Below are positions 6,623-10,940 of a stretch of DNA of 10,940 bases, piece by piece. The stretch covers positions 1 to 10,940 of the forward strand of contig CABTYO010000047.1 of the NCBI GenBank assembly GCA_902489075.1. Direction: 5' to 3'. The notes under the pieces are model-generated. The model was not told the DNA's origin. It saw only the letters and a program-made list of their open reading frames with translations, and did no database searches. Positions within the stretch are counted from its first letter, which is position 1. Every line of letters starts with the position of its first letter. Both the position numbers and the translations under genes were made by a program. This DNA comes from an uncultured Faecalicatena sp. Lineage in GTDB: Bacteria; Bacillota; Clostridia; Lachnospirales; Lachnospiraceae.

Positions 6623-7690
6623 ATGACAAACAGAGACAGAGAGTATGCAACTCTGAATTTTGAACGGCCAGGAGACCGCGGAACCATAGAAGAAACATTT
6701 TATCCGTGGGATCTGACCGTGGAGCGATTTGTAAAAGAGGGGCTGCCGCAGAAAATGGGGGACAATCTGACAGCTTCCGGGGCAGATGAGGGTGAAACTT
6801 ACCTGAAAGTAGGTTTTGGAGAAGCTGTGGCAGACTATGAGAATTATCTTGGATTTGATCCTGTGAAAAGGGTGAAATTTGAGTTCCCTTTTGGGGAGGG
6901 CAGCGGGATAAAGCTGGATTCTTACAGAGACTGGATTGATCTGAAAAAGAAAATAGAAGCACAGATGGCAGACAGTCTGACGATAGAGAAAATAGAAAAA
7001 TTGTGTGAAGGCATTAAGCCCGGACATGAACAGGGGGATTTTTCAGTCAGGATGAGCCTGCAGGGATTTTTCTGGGTTCCGAGAGAACTTTTCGGTGTGG
7101 AAGAACATTTATATGCTTTTTACGATGAACCGGATTGGATGCATGAGATCAATACGTTTGTCCTGGATATGTATGAAACATACCTTCCGGATATCTTAAA
7201 GGTCATCCGGCCGGATGTGATTTATATTCAGGAGGATCTGAGTGGGAAAAATGGTCCCATGATCTCCCCGGAATGTTTTCGGAAGTTTATCGGGGCATAT
7301 TACAAAAAGCTGATTCCTTTTCTGAAAAGCTATGGCTGCGGGAATGTGTTTGTTGATACGGACGGTGATTTTATGAGACTGATTCCTGAATTTATAGAGG
7401 CCGGCGTGGATGGTTTTCTTCCTATGGATGTAAATGCAGGAATGGATATTATCGCTGTGAGAGAGTCCTATCCCGGCCTCAAGTTTATCGGTGGGTTTAA
7501 TAAACTTAAGATTGCAGAAGGAAAAGAGGCAATTGATCAGGAATTTGAGCGGATCCTGCCTGTCATCAGGCAGGGAGGATATATACCGGGTGCTGATCAT
7601 CAGGTGCCGCCTTCGGCCTCCTATGAGAATTATAAGTATTATATCGGGAAACTGGGAGAAGCAATGAAACAGGCCTGTGCAGATGTATAA
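6623..7690 (+). CDS. Uroporphyrinogen decarboxylase superfamily protein (MtaA/CmuA-like), paralogue 2
   Basis: A 355-residue URO-D-superfamily protein of the same subgroup as the one at 3832-4947 but clearly divergent. Shared landmarks: the opening NRDREYATLNFERPGDR, SPECFRKFIGAYYKKLIPFL (215-234), VDTDG (244-248), GVDGFLPMDVNAGMDI, the IGGFNK turn, and GYIPGADHQVPPSASYENY (319-337) ending in a helix. Where paralogue 1 has Cys in VDCDG and IPCPDH, this protein has Thr246 and Gly323, so it lacks those possible zinc ligands; Asp325-His326 is kept in both. It may act on a different substrate or be a non-zinc member. GTGAGG (6610-6615) sits seven bases before ATG. It follows the PLP gene by 45 bases and precedes the glycosidase by 27 bases, so cotranscription is expected. 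A role as a methyltransferase or decarboxylase is inferred from the fold only, and it is not a HemE by context or motifs. Confidence 0.85.
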   Translation: MTNRDREYATLNFERPGDRGTIEETFYPWDLTVERFVKEGLPQKMGDNLTASGADEGETYLKVGFGEAVADYENYLGFDPVKRVKFEFPFGEGSGIKLDSYRDWIDLKKKIEAQMADSLTIEKIEKLCEGIKPGHEQGDFSVRMSLQGFFWVPRELFGVEEHLYAFYDEPDWMHEINTFVLDMYETYLPDILKVIRPDVIYIQEDLSGKNGPMISPECFRKFIGAYYKKLIPFLKSYGCGNVFVDTDGDFMRLIPEFIEAGVDGFLPMDVNAGMDIIAVRESYPGLKFIGGFNKLKIAEGKEAIDQEFERILPVIRQGGYIPGADHQVPPSASYENYKYYIGKLGEAMKQACADV

Positions 7691-7717
7691 GCAATCATGG
7701 GCGGCAGGAGGAGTATA

Positions 7718-10423
7718 GTGAAGAGAGAGGACGTAAGACATCAGTTATGCCATCCGCGCCAGGAGACAAGAAACCGGACCAGATGGTGGTGGTATGGCTG
7801 TGCAGTTGAAAAGGAGGAAATCATCCGTGAGCTGGATCTGATCAAAGATGCTGGAATCGGTGGTGTTGAATTGCAGATTTTATATCCTTTACAGGCTGAT
7901 GACACAGAAAAAGGAATCAAAAATTATGATTATCTGTCACCGGAATATTTTGAAATGATCCGGTTCGCGGCTGATGAGGCGGCTATACGGGGGATGCAGT
8001 TTGATCTGACTTTAGGGTCATCATGGCCGTTCGGCGGACCGTTTATCCCAGAGGAATTATGTGGGCAGAATGTCCTTCCGTTCACGATTGATGTGGAAGG
8101 ACCGTGTACCTTTTATAAAGATCTGACAACGGTGATCTATGGAAAAGCAGCTGGTGCGGTGCTCGGTAAAATGGAAGGGGCACAGATGCTTCCGGAGACG
8201 ATTGTGGATATTACGGATCATGTGGTAGACAAGTATCTGTTCAACTGGCCGTGGGGAACCGAGATTGAAGAGATCAGAATACCAGAAGGTCTGCATAAGA
8301 TTGTTCTCTTTGTCTCCAGCGATAAGAAGCAGAGAGTACTCAAGCCTTTGAAAGGCGGCGACGGGCTGATCATCGACCATAACAGAAAAGAATCCCTGAG
8401 GAAGTTTCTGGAGTATGGCGGTGATCCGATCGTGGAAGCAGTCGGACAGGGGAAGATTCAAAACTTTTTCTGCGATTCCATTGAGGTGTTTGGACATAAC
8501 TGGACCGACATTCTGTATGATGAATTCAGAGAGAGACGCGGGTACGAGCTCAGGCCCTATATCTATGCGCTCTGGGGGGAAGTCAAAGGGATTACGGATC
8601 AGGTAAGATATGATTTCCAGAAAACGATGGCGGAACTGACGGTGGAAAACTTTTTCCAGGAGCTGACGGCGTGGTGCCATGAAAAGGGCGCTCTGTCCAG
8701 AATCCAGGCTCATGGTACATGGGGAGATATCTTACAGGCGTATGGAGCAGCAGATATTCCGGAGGGGGAGACATTTTCTGCTTTTGACAGATATGAAGTG
8801 AATACGGTGCACAGGAGACTGGCTGTTTCGGCGGGACATGTATATCATAAACCGATTATTTCAAACGAGTCATTTACGTGGCTGCGTTTTCCAAGGTTTG
8901 TGGTGTCATTGGAGAATATAAAAGCCGCGGCAGACAGCATTTTCCTGGACGGTGTGAACCAGATCATCAATCATGGTTACAGCTACAGCAGGGATGATGA
9001 CGGGAAAATGCTGGCGTTTTATGCTTCTACGAATATGAATCACACAAATACGTGGTGGAAATATTACAAGATTATCAGTGTCTACATCAACCGAGTATGC
9101 GATTTTATGCAGCGGGGAAAGCCGGTAGCATCTACTGCAATCTATCTGCCGCAGCATGATATCTGGGCAGAAATGCCGATCGCCGATATACATATGTGTA
9201 TGAAACTGGATGAAAGACTTGGCGTTCCCTGTATTGATGGAATTCATAAGGCAGGATACTGGTTCGACTATGTAAATGATGATGTTCTGGAAAATTGGGA
9301 TTCCTATGAATATGATACACTGCTTCTGATTGAATGTGACCGTATTCCGCTTGAGTCTTTGGAGAAGATACGGGAATTCGCTGAACATGGAGGAACGGTC
9401 ATTGCAGCAGAACGGATTCCGTCCAGATCGTGTGGAATGGTCCAATATGATGAGAAGACCGCAAAGATCAGACAGATTGGAAGCGAGATGAAAGATCAGG
9501 GCAGGATCAGGGTTACGGCAGATAAATTTGGCAGCCTGATCCAGGAACTTCGCAAAGTGAAGGCACCGGATGTGATCATTCGTAGACACCCGGATGTGGT
9601 GGGATATGTACATCGCAGGACAGACAATGAGGAGATATATTTTGTCTCTAATGTAAGCAGAGAAAACGTGAAAGAAACAATAAAGTTTACAGGACGCAAG
9701 CGCGGATTCTGTGTATTTGATCCAATGGATGGAAAAGAGAAAGATGTACGCCGGATTCAGATCATGGAAGACGGGATTGAAATCGAACTGGAAATCGAGG
9801 CGTATCAGTCACTGCTGTTTGTGTTTGGGGATGAGATAGAACTTCCCTCTGTCGAGGATTCAAATCAAATGGAAGAAATCTGTGTGGATATTTCGGAAGG
9901 CTGGACTTTGGAAGTACCTGAATGCAATTTCAGTAAAGAATATAGTTTACTGGAAAGCTGGGAAAAAGAACCGGAATTACGATATTATTCTGGAAGTGGA
10001 AATTATAGTAAGACGATTTTACTACAGGAAGAGACATGGAAGAATATACAGACTTCCGGGAAGGCACTGTTAAAATTGGAACATCTGGGAGAGACTGCGG
10101 AAGTATATGTGAATGGAAAACTTGCGGATGTTATAATTAAGCATCCATACCGCGTGGATATAACTGGTCTTTTGAGGCAGGGAGAAAACCGGATTGAGAT
10201 CACGGTTACGAATCTTTTGATCAACCGTATGATAGATCCGGCGTATCCGGAAATACTGGAAGAAAAGATACTGCAGGAATGGCCGTATGCATCGGGGGCG
10301 CTGAATGAAGGGCGTAAGGAAAGGCTCTTTAACTGGCGGGAGAGAGAAATGGTGAAAGAGCCGATGCCGGCCGGAATCTGGGGAAAGGTTGAGATAGCGG
10401 TTTGTAAGAGGAAAGGGGATTAA
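7718..10423 (+). CDS. GH106-like glycoside hydrolase (alpha-L-rhamnosidase type)
   Basis: A large protein of 901 residues from GTG 7718. GTG is preferred over the in-frame ATG at 7697 because AGGAGG (7706-7711) lies six bases before it, while 7697 has no ribosome binding site. The N-terminal barrel opens with TRWWWYGCAV and LIKDAGIGGVELQ, then GSSWPFGGP, as in GH106-like proteins. Acidic motifs at expected active-site depth are CDSIEVFGHNWT (Glu256) and IISNESFTW (Glu384); which are catalytic is not certain. The C-terminus (about 740-900) is a jelly-roll sugar-binding-type domain with EVYVNG (795-800), DITGLL, GENRIEITVTN and the closing PAGIWGKVEI. There is no signal peptide or membrane segment, so it should act on imported oligosaccharides or glycosides in the cytoplasm. 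GH106 members remove alpha-L-rhamnose from plant glycosides and rhamnogalacturonan, but this branch may prefer another sugar. It is the last gene of the operon. No transporter or rhamnose pathway gene is in view. Confidence 0.82.
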   Translation: MKREDVRHQLCHPRQETRNRTRWWWYGCAVEKEEIIRELDLIKDAGIGGVELQILYPLQADDTEKGIKNYDYLSPEYFEMIRFAADEAAIRGMQFDLTLGSSWPFGGPFIPEELCGQNVLPFTIDVEGPCTFYKDLTTVIYGKAAGAVLGKMEGAQMLPETIVDITDHVVDKYLFNWPWGTEIEEIRIPEGLHKIVLFVSSDKKQRVLKPLKGGDGLIIDHNRKESLRKFLEYGGDPIVEAVGQGKIQNFFCDSIEVFGHNWTDILYDEFRERRGYELRPYIYALWGEVKGITDQVRYDFQKTMAELTVENFFQELTAWCHEKGALSRIQAHGTWGDILQAYGAADIPEGETFSAFDRYEVNTVHRRLAVSAGHVYHKPIISNESFTWLRFPRFVVSLENIKAAADSIFLDGVNQIINHGYSYSRDDDGKMLAFYASTNMNHTNTWWKYYKIISVYINRVCDFMQRGKPVASTAIYLPQHDIWAEMPIADIHMCMKLDERLGVPCIDGIHKAGYWFDYVNDDVLENWDSYEYDTLLLIECDRIPLESLEKIREFAEHGGTVIAAERIPSRSCGMVQYDEKTAKIRQIGSEMKDQGRIRVTADKFGSLIQELRKVKAPDVIIRRHPDVVGYVHRRTDNEEIYFVSNVSRENVKETIKFTGRKRGFCVFDPMDGKEKDVRRIQIMEDGIEIELEIEAYQSLLFVFGDEIELPSVEDSNQMEEICVDISEGWTLEVPECNFSKEYSLLESWEKEPELRYYSGSGNYSKTILLQEETWKNIQTSGKALLKLEHLGETAEVYVNGKLADVIIKHPYRVDITGLLRQGENRIEITVTNLLINRMIDPAYPEILEEKILQEWPYASGALNEGRKERLFNWREREMVKEPMPAGIWGKVEIAVCKRKGD

Positions 10424-10476
10424 ACTCAAAAGAGGTGGTCTCAGAAGAGGGAAATAGTGGGGGAATATTGAGTATC

Positions 10477-10525
10477 AGGGCAATGGTGAGCAGTGTTTTT
10501 ATGGGCTGTTTTACATTGCCCTTTT
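10477..10525 (+). terminator. Probable terminator of the operon
   Basis: AGGGCAATG (10477-10485) pairs perfectly with CATTGCCCT (10514-10522), and the run of T continues to 10525. The 28-base internal region can pair further (AGCAG with CTGTT through one G-U). It lies 53 bases after the glycosidase stop. The loop is long and the U-tract has only four T, so it is weaker than the ppdK terminator. Confidence 0.5.
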
Positions 10526-10782
10526 GTAGTGGCGCTGATAGTTGGGGGGAGGTACATTGGAATAAGATGCGTATTTGGGGAATGGAGTTTTTACTGTACT
10601 GGAAATATTTTACCAGGCGGAAATATATGAAAGGATGCGGGAAAGCCTGTAAAAAGAGGGGATACATGAGGGTGGAAAGGAAAGGAGTAATTAACGAAGG
10701 GGGGCTGGTAAAAATGGAAGAAATGGTTGATTTATGGGAAGGGGAAGGGTATAGTTGAAAGAGGAAGAGCGTAAAAACGTTG
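10526..10782 (+). other. Purine-rich non-coding stretch upstream of the CRISPR array (putative leader)
   Basis: No convincing gene is seen. From about 10600 the plus strand is strikingly rich in A and G, with many GGAAG, GGGAA and AAAGG runs. An open frame crosses it (10435-10758, GTG start) but lacks a ribosome binding site and spans the putative terminator. The region directly precedes the first CRISPR repeat and holds a promoter-like pair at 10727-10755, so it is best read as the array leader, at least in its last 100 to 150 bases. Confidence 0.5.
10727..10755 (+). promoter_or_regulatory. Candidate leader promoter for the CRISPR transcript
   Basis: TTGATT (10727-10732, four of six matches) and TATAGT (10750-10755, five of six) are separated by 17 bp. 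The predicted start near 10762 lies about 20 bases before the first repeat, a plausible position for pre-crRNA transcription in the plus direction. Confidence 0.5.
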
Positions 10783-10940
10783 GTTGAAGAAAAACATGAG
10801 ATGTATTTGAATAAAATTCACGAAAAAATCAGTGTACCAATAGAATGGTTGAAGAAAAACATGAGATGTATTTGAATATGACAAGAAGGATACTACCTTC
10901 CTTCACCCTGCCGTTGAAGAAAAACATGAGATGTATTTGA
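10783..10940 (+). CRISPR. Start of a CRISPR array, type I-B-like repeat
   Basis: Identical 30-bp repeats begin GTTGAAGAAAAACATG and end GATGTATTTGAAT. They lie at 10783-10812, 10848-10877 and 10913-10940; the last is cut two bases short by the window edge. The two spacers (10813-10847 and 10878-10912) are each 35 bp and unrelated to each other, so this is a true array start rather than a plain tandem repeat. The 'AACATGAGATGTATTTxAAT' form is familiar from clostridial type I-B systems, and an 8-nt 3' handle of ATTTGAAT type would fit. The flank just left of 10783 has no further repeat, so one array end is here. The promoter-like leader suggests it is the leader end. No cas gene lies in the window; the family assignment is from memory of repeat sequences. 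Confidence 0.93.

Noticed and set aside
7697..7717. Upstream ATG at 7697 as the start of the glycoside hydrolase
   Set aside because: No ribosome binding site precedes it, and the strong AGGAGG at 7706-7711 would fall inside the coding region; that AGGAGG is correctly spaced for GTG 7718.
10435..10758. 107-codon GTG-started open frame between the glycosidase and the CRISPR array
   Set aside because: No ribosome binding site, biased composition from a purine-rich strand, and it runs through the putative terminator and the candidate CRISPR leader. No family is recognisable.

Overview
The window looks like chromosomal DNA of an anaerobic gut Firmicute, most likely a Lachnospiraceae/Clostridium-cluster XIVa relative. 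The evidence is a pyruvate,phosphate dikinase that matches the Clostridium symbiosum enzyme as I remember it almost residue for residue at catalytic positions, strong AGGAGG-type ribosome binding sites, TTGACA/TATAAT-type promoters, moderate GC with AT-rich intergenic DNA, and a CRISPR repeat of a clostridial (type I-B-like) kind. No database search was run, so the taxonomy is inference.

Layout, left to right. (1) 1-186 is the 3' end of a Gfo/Idh/MocA-type oxidoreductase. (2) 227-2979 is a self-contained housekeeping unit: promoter, ppdK (pyruvate,phosphate dikinase) and a strong intrinsic terminator. (3) 3010-3833 is a FadR-type GntR regulator with its own promoter, ending in a long hairpin that serves two convergent genes. 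(4) 3832-4947 on the minus strand is a uroporphyrinogen-decarboxylase-superfamily protein (MtaA/CmuA-like, not a true HemE). Its leader holds four tandem 18-bp repeats that run into its ribosome binding site. (5) 5031-5401 is an AT-rich divergent promoter region. (6) 5402-10423 is a three-gene operon on the plus strand: a Cys/Met-metabolism PLP enzyme, a second, divergent URO-D-superfamily protein, and a large cytosolic GH106-like glycoside hydrolase. (7) 10477-10525 is a probable terminator, then a purine-rich leader with a promoter-like pair. (8) 10783-10940 is the start of a CRISPR array (two complete repeats, two 35-bp spacers, one repeat cut by the window edge), with no cas gene in view.

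How the genes may work together. The regulator's promoter and the PLP-enzyme operon's promoter each carry an almost identical GGTCAGA[G/C]CGG site at the same place, just downstream of the -10 box. The natural reading is that the GntR protein represses itself and the operon and is released by a small ligand. The operon would then be an inducible catabolic unit: a glycosidase opens an imported glycoside, and a PLP carbon-sulfur enzyme plus URO-D/methyltransferase-like proteins process the released part. The substrate cannot be read from the sequence. This combination is the best candidate for an undescribed pathway here.

Two start codons were moved inward because of their ribosome binding sites: the PLP enzyme to ATG 5402 and the glycoside hydrolase to GTG 7718.
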